Below, in pieces: positions 18,774 through 26,203 of a stretch of DNA of 64,000 nucleotides; within the stretch, counting starts at the first letter, position 1; each line of letters starts with the position of its first letter. This DNA is from Deltaproteobacteria bacterium (GTDB lineage Bacteria > Desulfobacterota > Desulfomonilia > UBA1062), in the NCBI GenBank assembly GCA_018434685.1, contig JAHDOV010000004.1:186001-250000 (forward strand), read 5' to 3'. The notes under the pieces are model-generated. The model was given only the letters and a program-made list of their open reading frames with translations, did no database searches and was not told the DNA's origin. The translations under genes were made by a program, and so were the position numbers.

Positions 18774-19613
18774 CTATGCCTCTAATCCGAGATCCGTGCT
18801 GTCACCGAGGTAGGCCTTGATGACCTCCGGGTGTCCCTGAATCTCCTCAGGCAGTCCTTCCGCCAGTTTTTCGCCGAAATTCAGCACCATGATCCTCTGG
18901 GAGATGCTCATGATGATGGACATGTCATGTTCCACGAGGATCATGGTCTGTCCCCAGGCACCGTTGAGCTCGAGGAGAAACCGGACCATATCCTCTTTTT
19001 CTTCCAGGGTCATACCGGCAAAGGGCTCGTCGAGCACGAGCAGGTTCGGCTCCAGGGCCAGTGCCCGTCCCAGCTCGACCCGTTTGCGCATCCCATAGGG
19101 CAGCGAACCCACGAGTTCCGTCCGGACGTGCTGAATCTCGAGAAAATCGATGATCTCCTCCAGGATCCTGCGGTGGCGGATCTCCTCAGCCTTCACGGAT
19201 GGCCAGAACAGGGTTGCCGGGCCGAAGCCGTAGCTGCAGTGAATATGCCGCGCCAGCAGCATGTTGTCGAGCACGCTCATCCCGGGGAACAGCTCGATAT
19301 TCTGGAACGTCCTGCCGATCCCGAGCCGGGTAAGCTCGTGGGTCGGCAGGTTGCCGATCTCGACTTCGTTGAAGACGATCCGGCCGGAGCTCGGCTTGTA
19401 AAAACCCGTGATGCAGTTGAGCAGGCTCGTCTTTCCTGCCCCGTTGGGTCCGATGACCGCAACGAGCTCGCCGGTGCTGACGTGCAGATCCACGTTGCTG
19501 ATGGCCCTGATCCCTCCGAAATTCAGGCAGAGCCCCTCCACCTGAAGCTCGGCCCGCCGCTTTTCCATCTCGGCGGCAGCGAATATTCCCGGTTGTCCTC
19601 GATATGCTCTCAC
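18774..19613 (-). CDS. livG: ABC transporter ATP-binding protein, LivG type
   Basis: A 279-residue ATPase. Walker A GPNGAGKTSLLN, signature LPYGMRKRVELGRALA, Walker B LLVLDEPFAGM and switch His ILVEHDMSII are present. LivG pairs with LivF on the LivHM channel. The GTG at 19613 has AAAGGA about ten bases upstream. An ATG at 19568 (MEKRRAELQV) would remove a 15-residue extension, but has no good ribosome site. It lies 13 bp after the binding-protein gene. Confidence 0.93.
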   Translation of the reverse strand: MRAYRGQPGIFAAAEMEKRRAELQVEGLCLNFGGIRAISNVDLHVSTGELVAVIGPNGAGKTSLLNCITGFYKPSSGRIVFNEVEIGNLPTHELTRLGIGRTFQNIELFPGMSVLDNMLLARHIHCSYGFGPATLFWPSVKAEEIRHRRILEEIIDFLEIQHVRTELVGSLPYGMRKRVELGRALALEPNLLVLDEPFAGMTLEEKEDMVRFLLELNGAWGQTMILVEHDMSIIMSISQRIMVLNFGEKLAEGLPEEIQGHPEVIKAYLGDSTDLGLEA

Positions 19614-19626
19614 GCCATGGGGTCCT

Positions 19627-20835
19627 TTATTTCACGATCTCGATCTTTTCGTTGCCCGGCACAAAGAAGTTCGTCAGGGGGGTGAATGTCCCGTCTTCAT
19701 GGACCTGGACGATCCTCGCGGTGAACGATGCCCCGTGGTCCTGGCTGGTATAGGTGATATTCGGCACGAGCCCGCCGAAGTCCTCATTGGTGAACGACTC
19801 CATGGCCTTGTTGATGGTCTCGGGATCGATCTTTCCGTAGAGCTGATGCGCCCTTTGGAATGCACGCTCCATGATCATGGCAACGACCACGCCTTCCCAG
19901 TATGCGGTATCGAAGGATTCCACGGTCTTATACCTGCTCCACAGCTCTTTGAGGATCCTGATGCCTGCGGTGTCGTCAGAGGGAAGCCCGCCGGGGAACT
20001 GCATCCTGAGACGGTCCCTGATGAGGCCGGCACCCATCCTGAAGAAGTCCGGGTCCGTGGATGTCCAGGTTCCCAGGAAGACGGGGTCGTAGTTGATGCG
20101 GTCCGCACTCTTGAACGCCGAGATGATGGCTGCGGGGAGCATCTGCATGAATACATACTCGGCGCCGGCCTTCTTAAGCCGCATGAGTTCCGTGGTCAGG
20201 TCAACGGTCTTGGTCGGGAATTCCTCGATAGCGACGATATCGATCTGTTTGGCTTTCGCGTACTCGATGCTCGGTTTGTGGATGGAGCGGCCGTAGGCGT
20301 TGTTGTAGGTGAGCAGCCCCACCTTGGGAGGCCCCTCTCCCTTGTGGATGGCGGCAATGTATTCGAGCACCGCGTAGCAGTCGAGCCGGTAGCTGCCGAA
20401 GGGGAGGTACATGTAGTCGATGGGGGGCTCGAGGATCTCCCACGCGGTGGAATAGTTGATCGTGGGGATCTGGTAGCGCTTGATGATGGGTTTCGCCGCA
20501 AGGCCTGCGCCGGCGCTCCACGTGGCGATCATGTCCACCTTGTCCTGCACGGCGAATTTCCTCACGGCCGCAACGGCCTCGGGCACCTTGTAGCCGGTAT
20601 CCACGAGGAGCAGTTCGATCCTGTTGCCGGCAACCCCGCCCTTGACATCGTTGACATAGGAGAAATAGTCCTGGTGGCCCTTGGCGTGGAACTGGCCCCA
20701 CGTGGAAGCCGGGCCGGTCAGGTTGATCGCCGCTCCCACCGTGATGTCTTTTGCGTGTAACGTGCCGGTAAGACCGCCGCAGATCAGTGCTGCCGCGAGC
20801 GCTGCAACGGCGAGAAGCCTCTTGTGTCCTCTCAT
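19627..20835 (-). CDS. Periplasmic substrate-binding protein of the HAAT (LivJ/K) family
   Basis: A 402-residue Peripla_BP_6 protein, first gene of the uptake operon. A signal peptide (about 1-28, RKR-type start, hydrophobic core, cleavage after TLHA) sends it to the periplasm. The mature start DITVGAAINLTGPASTWG is typical. Relatives in anaerobic aromatic-degrading bacteria bind carboxylic or aromatic acids as well as amino acids. With two CoA ligases in the operon, an organic acid is the better guess here, though this is inference. The ATG follows a run of G (GGGGGGAC) that can serve as ribosome site. Confidence 0.9.
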   Translation of the reverse strand: MRGHKRLLAVAALAAALICGGLTGTLHAKDITVGAAINLTGPASTWGQFHAKGHQDYFSYVNDVKGGVAGNRIELLLVDTGYKVPEAVAAVRKFAVQDKVDMIATWSAGAGLAAKPIIKRYQIPTINYSTAWEILEPPIDYMYLPFGSYRLDCYAVLEYIAAIHKGEGPPKVGLLTYNNAYGRSIHKPSIEYAKAKQIDIVAIEEFPTKTVDLTTELMRLKKAGAEYVFMQMLPAAIISAFKSADRINYDPVFLGTWTSTDPDFFRMGAGLIRDRLRMQFPGGLPSDDTAGIRILKELWSRYKTVESFDTAYWEGVVVAMIMERAFQRAHQLYGKIDPETINKAMESFTNEDFGGLVPNITYTSQDHGASFTARIVQVHEDGTFTPLTNFFVPGNEKIEIVK

Positions 20836-20901
20836 AACATCGTCCCCCCTTATGGATGCTTTTTACATGCAACCCATGGTCTCCCATGGAACTATGTACA
20901 T

Positions 20902-20949
20902 AAAAAAAGCCGTAGGTAGTCCGACATGCGGTCTACCTACGGCTTTTTT
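20902..20949. terminator. Strong hairpin with A-run and T-run, terminator-like in both directions
   Basis: GCCGTAGGTAG (20909-20919) and CTACCTACGGC (20933-20943) form a perfect 11-bp stem with a 13-base loop. Seven A lie on the left and six T on the right, so each strand reads as hairpin plus U-run. On the minus strand it lies after the radical SAM gene and 67 bp before the binding-protein start codon. It could end transcription from upstream or act as an attenuator of the uptake operon. Confidence 0.8.
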
Positions 20950-21002
20950 CTTTTGTGATCAGGTCAAAAGCTCAGTAGGCAGACCTAATCAAAAAAGAAA
21001 AA
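20945..21002 (-). promoter_or_regulatory. Upstream leader hairpin able to pair with the terminator arm
   Basis: On the minus strand, a 21-base arm (21002 to 20982) pairs with 20965 to 20945 through GAUUAGGUC/GACCUGAUC and a U-rich/A-rich extension, with one mismatch and one G-U. The 16-base loop holds UGCCUACUGAGC. The segment GGUCUGCCUAC can instead pair over 11 bp (one G-U) with GUAGGUAGACC, the 5' arm of the adjacent terminator. That makes a candidate antiterminator. The G-U pair is a C-A mismatch on the other strand, which favours a minus-strand RNA. Confidence 0.45.
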
Positions 21003-21048
21003 GTTGATGCTGTTTGTGTGGATAGGTTCAAGTGCCATAGCAATGGGG

Positions 21049-21075
21049 GTTAAAGAAAATGTGCACGCTTGTCAA
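21049..21075 (-). promoter_or_regulatory. Possible sigma-70 promoter upstream of the uptake operon leader
   Basis: TTGACA (21075-21070, minus) is a perfect -35. The best -10 is TTTAAC (21054-21049) with a short 15-base spacer. Transcription would begin near 21042 and give a leader of about 200 bases containing both hairpins. The rest of 20836-21328 (493 bp) holds no gene that I can support. Confidence 0.3.
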
Positions 21076-21306
21076 GCAAAAAAGTCTTTCTTGTGAAGGG
21101 ACTGTGAAATGGCGGCAGGGAGGCGGGCATGGGCGATCCATGGTATATCATGAGGGTGCCGCACGGGCAGAACCTATCGTGGAGCTGCGCAAGGCCTCTA
21201 TCCGGGAGCGACGGCACAAGCCGGATCAGGGGGTTGCAGGCCTCTTCGGAAGGAGGTGTGAAATCCGGGGTCCGGAAGCCGTTTCGGCAGCGAGAAATAA
21301 CACGTG

Positions 21307-21318
21307 GGGAGCGCTCCC
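21307..21318. repeat. Palindrome GGGAGCGCTCCC after the radical SAM gene
   Basis: A 12-bp perfect palindrome begins 10 bp downstream of the radical SAM stop codon (minus strand). It can fold into a short GC hairpin, but no U-run follows, so a terminator role is doubtful. Confidence 0.3.
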
Positions 21319-21328
21319 GCAGCCGGTC

Positions 21329-22222
21329 TCAGATCACCGAGGGTGTGGAATTATAGTGCTCGACCCGGCGGTGTTCCGGCAGCGCCAGGAACGAATCGAT
21401 CATGCCGAGCATGGCGGTCTTTTCGGCGTTCAATGTGCCGTGCACCTGCAGGTAGTTGTTGGCATGGTCGGTGGTGAATGTGGTGCCCTCGGCATCGAGG
21501 TGGTCGATGAGGGCCCGCAGTTCCAAAACCGTGCCTTCCGGGGTCTGCTCCCTGAACTCACCCGAGCGGAGTTTGGCCATGAGCCTGGACATAGGGTGGA
21601 TGTAGAGGCGGCGAACCCGGATGAAGTGCGGCTTCACCTCGGTGAACACACGTGCGGACTCCCTCGCGTGTTCCTCCCACAGGTCCTGGCCGCCGAGGCC
21701 CGACAGGAAGTAGTAGCTCAGTTCCATACCCGAGAGCATGGTCTTGAGCCCTGCCTCGATGAGCTGTTTCTGGTTTGTGCCCTTCACCTGGAGTTTCAAC
21801 ACGGCGTCCGAACCGCTTTCGAGACCCACATGCACCCGGTCGAGGCCTGCTTCGTGAATGGCCCTGAGCTCTTCCACGGTCTTTTTCTGGAGGCTCGATG
21901 CCCTGCCGTAGGAGGTAACCCGCTGTACCCGGGGGAACCTCTCTCTCAAATGGGTCAATACCGTAACGAGGAATTCCGTGTCCAGGGAGATGGGGTTCGC
22001 GTCGCCTATGAATGCGGTCTTGAAGATATCGCCGTAGATGTCATGGAGCGCGTCGATGTCTTTGATCACCTCGTCGAGGCTGCGGGTGGAATACGGGGTG
22101 CCGAAGAGGTCGTAGATCCCGCAGAACAGACACCGGTTCCAGTTGCAGCCGCGCACCGTACGGACGAGCAGGCTGCGGGCCTCGCTCGGCGGCCTGATCA
22201 CCAGGTGTTCGGGCTCATGCAT
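21329..22222 (-). CDS. Radical SAM protein, Elp3-like, unknown function
   Basis: A 297-residue radical SAM enzyme. The cluster motif is RGCNWNRCLFCGIYD, that is CX4CX2C rather than the usual CX3CX2C. Other landmarks are FIGDANPISLDTEFL, VTSYGRASSLQKKT and VHVGLESGSD (SAM-binding GxE-like strand). A clear paralogue lies at 44426-45304. The ATG at 22222 is preferred because it aligns with the paralogue's start (both have RPPSExRSL soon after). A TTG at 22258 preceded by GGGAG would add 12 residues. The substrate is unknown. Confidence 0.85.
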   Translation of the reverse strand: MHEPEHLVIRPPSEARSLLVRTVRGCNWNRCLFCGIYDLFGTPYSTRSLDEVIKDIDALHDIYGDIFKTAFIGDANPISLDTEFLVTVLTHLRERFPRVQRVTSYGRASSLQKKTVEELRAIHEAGLDRVHVGLESGSDAVLKLQVKGTNQKQLIEAGLKTMLSGMELSYYFLSGLGGQDLWEEHARESARVFTEVKPHFIRVRRLYIHPMSRLMAKLRSGEFREQTPEGTVLELRALIDHLDAEGTTFTTDHANNYLQVHGTLNAEKTAMLGMIDSFLALPEHRRVEHYNSTPSVI

Positions 22223-22405
22223 GGTGTTCTTTATAGGGAAAATGGCCCGTGAGGTCAAGGGGATCTCCCGCTGTGGCTCCTGATGCAGCGGATCTGCGAC
22301 CTAAGAGGAGAACTCGAGGGTTGCAACCAGGGCCTACCTGTAGTACAGAAAGAACGATCGGAAAAATCATCCAAGAGCATCCCACACCAGGAAGGAGAAC
22401 AATAC

Positions 22406-22861
22406 ATGAAGACCTCGCAGAATGGAGATATGGTTGTCGTTCACTATGTCGGAACCCTCGATGACGGCACCATGTTCGACAAGACAGAAGAAGATAACCC
22501 GGTCAGCTTCCTCGTTGGTGCAGAAACCATCTTGCCCGACATCAACAAGGCCTTCATCGGCATGAAAGAGGGCGACGAGAAAAAGATCACCATTGCCCCT
22601 GAACATGCGTTCGGCCCGTGGGACCCGGACAAGACCAGGAAGATCTCCCTGCTCGTTTTCTCCGAAAAGGACGAACCCGAGATCGGCCAGCTGGTCAAGC
22701 TCGAGCTGGACGGTGAAGAGAAAGAGGCATATGGCAAGATCACCAAGATCGACTCACACCACGTCGAGGTGGACACCAACCACCCCCTGGCGGGCCAGAC
22801 GCTTCACTATACGCTCAATGTGGTCCGTATCGTGAAGAAGGAAGACGCGGCAAAAGAATAA
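22406..22861 (+). CDS. SlyD-like FKBP-type peptidyl-prolyl isomerase
   Basis: A 151-residue isomerase/chaperone. The FKBP half-domains carry GDMVVVHYVGTLDDGTMFD and NHPLAGQTLHYTLNVV; between them lies the insert-in-flap chaperone domain (about 70-125), the SlyD plan. The C-terminal His-rich nickel tail of E. coli SlyD is missing, so a role in metal delivery is not supported. The ATG at 22406 is chosen because GGAAGGAG lies 8 bases upstream; the longer frame from 22283 has no such site. Confidence 0.93.
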   Translation: MKTSQNGDMVVVHYVGTLDDGTMFDKTEEDNPVSFLVGAETILPDINKAFIGMKEGDEKKITIAPEHAFGPWDPDKTRKISLLVFSEKDEPEIGQLVKLELDGEEKEAYGKITKIDSHHVEVDTNHPLAGQTLHYTLNVVRIVKKEDAAKE

Positions 22862-22873
22862 CCGTCATGCGGG

Positions 22874-22901
22874 GGCAGCCTCCTGTCTTCAGGGGGTTGC
22901 C
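22874..22901 (+). terminator. Hairpin after the FKBP gene
   Basis: A 12-bp stem with two G-U pairs and a 4-base loop begins 12 bp after the FKBP stop codon (GGCAGCCTCCTG pairing with CAGGGGGTTGCC). The downstream run is only weakly T-rich. It lies between convergent genes and may serve both. Confidence 0.45.
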
Positions 22902-22963
22902 TGATCTTTCAGATAGAACTGTTATTGGTTCTGGTGAGAGGTAATACGCTTCGGGCAGATTCA

Positions 22964-23137
22964 TCACTTCCCGGTTTTTTTCCTGGTACAGGAGTGTTCC
23001 TTCAGACACAGCAGACACCTGTTGTCGCTGCACATCTGGCAGGCATAGCAGTCTTTGCACGGGTGTTTTTTCGCCTTCCCGGTATTCTCGGGGACAAACA
23101 CGAGTCCTGCTACGCCTTTCATCCGTTCAAACGCCAT
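22964..23137 (-). CDS. 57-residue cysteine-rich protein
   Basis: The last 27 residues hold eight cysteines: HPCKDCYACQMCSDNRCLLC, then a Cys seven residues further on at EHSC. The spacing (CX2CX2CX2CX4CX2C) suggests a metal or Fe-S site, though it is not a standard ferredoxin. The N-terminal half (MAFERMKGVAGLVFVPENTG) is not Cys-rich, and the tail is basic. The ATG at 23137 is chosen because AAAAGGTGG lies a few bases upstream; a longer frame to 23221 lacks such support. I have an impression of similar small proteins in Desulfobacterota, but no function is known to me. Confidence 0.6.
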   Translation of the reverse strand: MAFERMKGVAGLVFVPENTGKAKKHPCKDCYACQMCSDNRCLLCLKEHSCTRKKTGK

Positions 23138-23211
23138 ACGCCACCTTTTTTGCCGTCGATGGGTTCTCCTATAGATGAAAATTGCGGCAAGGGCAAGAGC
23201 CTCAGGGTAAC

Positions 23212-23253
23212 CTTTAGCCACACCCCCCCTGTTAAGGGAGGATGTGGCTAAAG
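23212..23253. repeat. Long imperfect palindrome between the Cys-rich gene and the acyl-CoA synthetase
   Basis: CTTTAGCCACA (23212-23222) and TGTGGCTAAAG (23243-23253) are exact reverse complements. The C-run and GGGAGGA next to them extend the stem. No T-run follows on either strand. It sits 75 bp upstream of the Cys-rich protein start and about 43 bp after the stop of the acyl-CoA synthetase, both on the minus strand. It may be a stability hairpin, an extragenic palindromic repeat or an operator. Confidence 0.5.
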
Positions 23254-23296
23254 GATTTCAAAGATCTGCACGGCCGTAAGCAGCGGCCTCAATGCA

Positions 23297-25096
23297 TCAG
23301 GATTTTTGGTAAAGGGCCTCGATCCGGTCGTGGTATTTTTCCGTGATACTCTTTCGCTTCAGCTTCATGGTCTGGGTGAGCATGCCGTTTTCCAGGCTGA
23401 AGGGTTCGGAGAGGAACACGAACTTTTTCGGGATCTCATAGCTGCCGTACTTGACCTTGAGGGCATCGAGGATTTCCTTGATGATCATGTTGCGCACATC
23501 GTCCCGCTCGACAACGGCCGACACATCACCTGGCAGGTTGTTCTTGCGTGCATACTCCTGCACAGCGACTGGTTCAGGTACGATCATGCAGATGTTGTAG
23601 GGCTTGTTGGCCCCGTATATCAGGGCGTTCTGAACATAGTGGTTCAGGCAGATATCTTCCTCCAGGGCAGCGGGGAACACATACTTGCCGTTTTCGAGCT
23701 TGAACTGTTCCTTGATGCGGCCCGTGATCCAGAGGAATCCGTCTTCGTCAAAGCGGCCCCGGTCTCCGGTTCTCACGCCGCCGTCGGAGGTCATCACCTC
23801 TCTGGTTGCCTCGGGCTTGTTGTGGTAGCCCTTCATGACGTTGGGCCCGTAGCAGATGATCTCCCCGTCCTGGGCCCCGGGTTCTGAAACGGACTTGTCG
23901 ATGACCACCCTGATCTTGTCCATCACCGGTCCCACGCTGCCGATCCTGAACTTGGCGGGGCAGTTCATGGTAATTCCCGGAGTAGTCTCGGTCATCCCGT
24001 AGGCATCGTAGAGGGGGATGCCGATGTCGTGGAAAAACCGGGAGATATCCGGATTCATGGCGGCACTCCCGGTCATGGACCCCCGGAGCCGGCCGCCGAA
24101 GAGATCACGGATCTTCTGGAAAACGATCTTGTCGATGATCTTGAACGTGAGGTTTGCCATGACGCTCGATCTGCCCTGTTCTGCCAGGGTGCGCCGCTTC
24201 TTTGCGGCCTCCACGCCGGCATCGAAGAGCCGTTTCTTGAATCCGCCCGCATCGTTCACCTTCGTGATGATGGTGTCGTACACCTTGTTGAAAATGCGGG
24301 GAACCGCGATGAGGAAGGTCGGCCTGATCGTGGCCATGTCGCTCACCACGGTATTGGTGCTTTCCATGAAACCGGTCGATGCCCCCAGGGCGGTGAAGGT
24401 ATGGAGCTCTCCCAGGCCGAAGCAGTGTGCCCAGGGAAGGAGCGAGAGCGACCGGTCGTTCTCGTCGAAGTCCGGATAGGCCTTTGCCCGGGCATGGTGG
24501 TTGCTCGTCCAGTTCATGTGCATGAGGAGAACGCCTTTGGGATCCCCGGTGGTGCCTGAGGTGTAGACGAGGACGGCCACTTCCTCGGGTTTCGGATAGA
24601 TGGCCTTGACCGGGTTTTTCTCCCCGATATTTTGCAGCTCCGCCATGGTGCCCGTGCCGTTTCCCGCTATCAGGAAGATCTTTTCAAGGGCGGGGATGCG
24701 CGACGGGAAATCCTTGATCCGTTCATAGATTTCCGGCTTCGAGACGAACAGGACCTTCAACCCGCTGTCCCTGATGATGTATTCCCAGACATGAGTCAGC
24801 TCTGCCTCGTACATGGGGACATAGAAGGCCCCGAGACCGACGGTGGCATAATGGCCGACCGCCCAGGCGGTGCTGTTGTTGGAGATGATGCCGACGGCAT
24901 CGCCCCTCTTGACGCCGATACCGGCCAGGCCTGCGCGCAGATTATCGACACGGCGGCCGACTTCCCGGTAGGTGACCCATTCGTACTGGCCCTGGTTGTT
25001 CTTTGTCCCGAGAAATGGCCTGTCGGGAAACCGCTTCACGCTGTTTTCAAATAATTCCACAAGATTGTCCGGTTTGTCGAGTTGAAACTGAACCAT
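23297..25096 (-). CDS. Long-chain fatty acid-CoA ligase (FadD15/AMP-binding type)
   Basis: A 599-residue ligase of the usual length. Motifs: P-loop VLVYTSGTTGDPKGVLLMH (near 176), DAYGMTETTPGITMN, GVRTGDRGRFDEDGFLWITG and the linker GRIKEQFKLENGKYV with the Lys that follows. It should convert long-chain fatty acids to acyl-CoA. It appears to be a single-gene unit. TAGGAGGG precedes the ATG, and the upstream 230 bp are AT-rich (TTTACA at about 25157 and a run of TA), a likely promoter area. Confidence 0.93.
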   Translation of the reverse strand: MVQFQLDKPDNLVELFENSVKRFPDRPFLGTKNNQGQYEWVTYREVGRRVDNLRAGLAGIGVKRGDAVGIISNNSTAWAVGHYATVGLGAFYVPMYEAELTHVWEYIIRDSGLKVLFVSKPEIYERIKDFPSRIPALEKIFLIAGNGTGTMAELQNIGEKNPVKAIYPKPEEVAVLVYTSGTTGDPKGVLLMHMNWTSNHHARAKAYPDFDENDRSLSLLPWAHCFGLGELHTFTALGASTGFMESTNTVVSDMATIRPTFLIAVPRIFNKVYDTIITKVNDAGGFKKRLFDAGVEAAKKRRTLAEQGRSSVMANLTFKIIDKIVFQKIRDLFGGRLRGSMTGSAAMNPDISRFFHDIGIPLYDAYGMTETTPGITMNCPAKFRIGSVGPVMDKIRVVIDKSVSEPGAQDGEIICYGPNVMKGYHNKPEATREVMTSDGGVRTGDRGRFDEDGFLWITGRIKEQFKLENGKYVFPAALEEDICLNHYVQNALIYGANKPYNICMIVPEPVAVQEYARKNNLPGDVSAVVERDDVRNMIIKEILDALKVKYGSYEIPKKFVFLSEPFSLENGMLTQTMKLKRKSITEKYHDRIEALYQKS

Positions 25097-25329
25097 TGAT
25101 GCCCTCCTAAGTGATTATGAAATGTATTGCTGTTGCTTAATATATATATTAATTTTTGTAAATAGGTGGTGTGTGGAGGCAGTGTGCAGGCAGAGCTGAA
25201 AGCCTGCGGGCACTGCCCGCCGACGTTGTGAACCGTCAGCGATCCTGGCTGGATTCGGTGCTGACATATCCGGGCGGCTGAACAGGGGCCTCAACCCTGC
25301 CTGACAATCCCGGAGTGAGACAGCGGAAC

Positions 25330-25908
25330 CTACTTGTTCAGCTTGGTGATCTTGGTCCCTTCCAGGGTGAGGTTGTACATGAGCCCTTTCTGGCCGAAGA
25401 CAAATCCCACGATGGGGTCCTTGATCTTGGTGGAATCGATCGACCCTCCCGCCCCGATGGTTATCAGGGCAACTGATGCGTCCACCCCGATTTCCCAGCC
25501 GGAGCTTGCCCGGAATTTCTTCAGGGCCTCATCCTGTATGAATACGAGGATAATGGTCTTTTTCTGGGCACCAAGCTGCAGGCCGAACGATGCCGCTGCG
25601 GTGTTGTAGTAGTCCACGGTCTTGCCCTTGATCCTCAGGGCACCCTCGCCGTATTCTCCGCCCACACCGATCCCGGCCTTGTACACACTCGGGAATACGA
25701 GCACGCCCCTGGCACTGTCGAGAAATTCCTGTGCCCCGTTGACCTCTTTGACAAAATTCTCCAGGGCGACGTCCACACTTACATCGATCTCTCTGGCCGT
25801 TGCCGCGTTTGCCACCTGGGCAGAGATGACCCACAGGATAAGCAGACCCATCGCCAATAGCGTCACACCAGACAGACAGCAGGTCTTGCGTATGAAACGA
25901 TCTTTCAT
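25330..25908 (-). CDS. SYLF/YSC84-type lipid-binding protein, exported
   Basis: A 192-residue protein with an N-terminal signal segment (about 1-36, ending QVANAA). The rest matches the SYLF (YSC84, DUF1238-like) domain: ARGVLVFPSVYKAGIGVGGE, GEGALRIKGKTVDYYNTAAA, SFGLQLGAQKKTIILVF and GVDASVALITIGAGGS. Eukaryotic SYLF proteins bind phosphoinositides. Bacterial ones are periplasmic or outer-membrane-associated with unclear roles. AAGGAGGGA precedes the ATG, and TATAAT lies about 40 bp upstream on the minus strand. Confidence 0.9.
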   Translation of the reverse strand: MKDRFIRKTCCLSGVTLLAMGLLILWVISAQVANAATAREIDVSVDVALENFVKEVNGAQEFLDSARGVLVFPSVYKAGIGVGGEYGEGALRIKGKTVDYYNTAAASFGLQLGAQKKTIILVFIQDEALKKFRASSGWEIGVDASVALITIGAGGSIDSTKIKDPIVGFVFGQKGLMYNLTLEGTKITKLNK

Positions 25909-26203
25909 GAACAGTCCCTCCTTGGTTCGTTATGTCCAGATTATTATAAGCCCGGGTCGCCAGGATTCCAGACATAAAATCTGACGGTCTTTTTTATATC
26001 CGAGAAGGTTTCTGTTTACTCATGAAGCACAGGCATATATGATTGCAGCCATGAAATGCATCCCCGGGAGTCTCGCCGGCCTGGTGCGCGGCAGTGCCCG
26101 CAGGTATGAGGCCCGAACAGGCATCAGTGGATGCTACTGATGAAGGAGAGAAAGCCTGCCCCTTTTTCCCGGGGGAGGAACCCGGTTCTCCAGGGAGCGT
26201 ACT

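Noticed and set aside
16767..18785. 672-codon plus-strand frame opposite the acyl-CoA synthetase
   Set aside because: It is an antisense shadow of a ligase with intact motifs. It has no recognisable domain and no operon logic.
20890..21328. Mobile element end or sRNA gene as the main explanation of the hairpins
   Set aside because: No transposase fragment, target duplication or second copy is in the window. An sRNA remains possible, but the position before an operon favours a leader element.
25206..25220. GCGGGCA/TGCCCGC hairpin after the SYLF gene
   Set aside because: A short stem more than 100 bp after the stop codon with no T-run; probably chance in GC-rich DNA.
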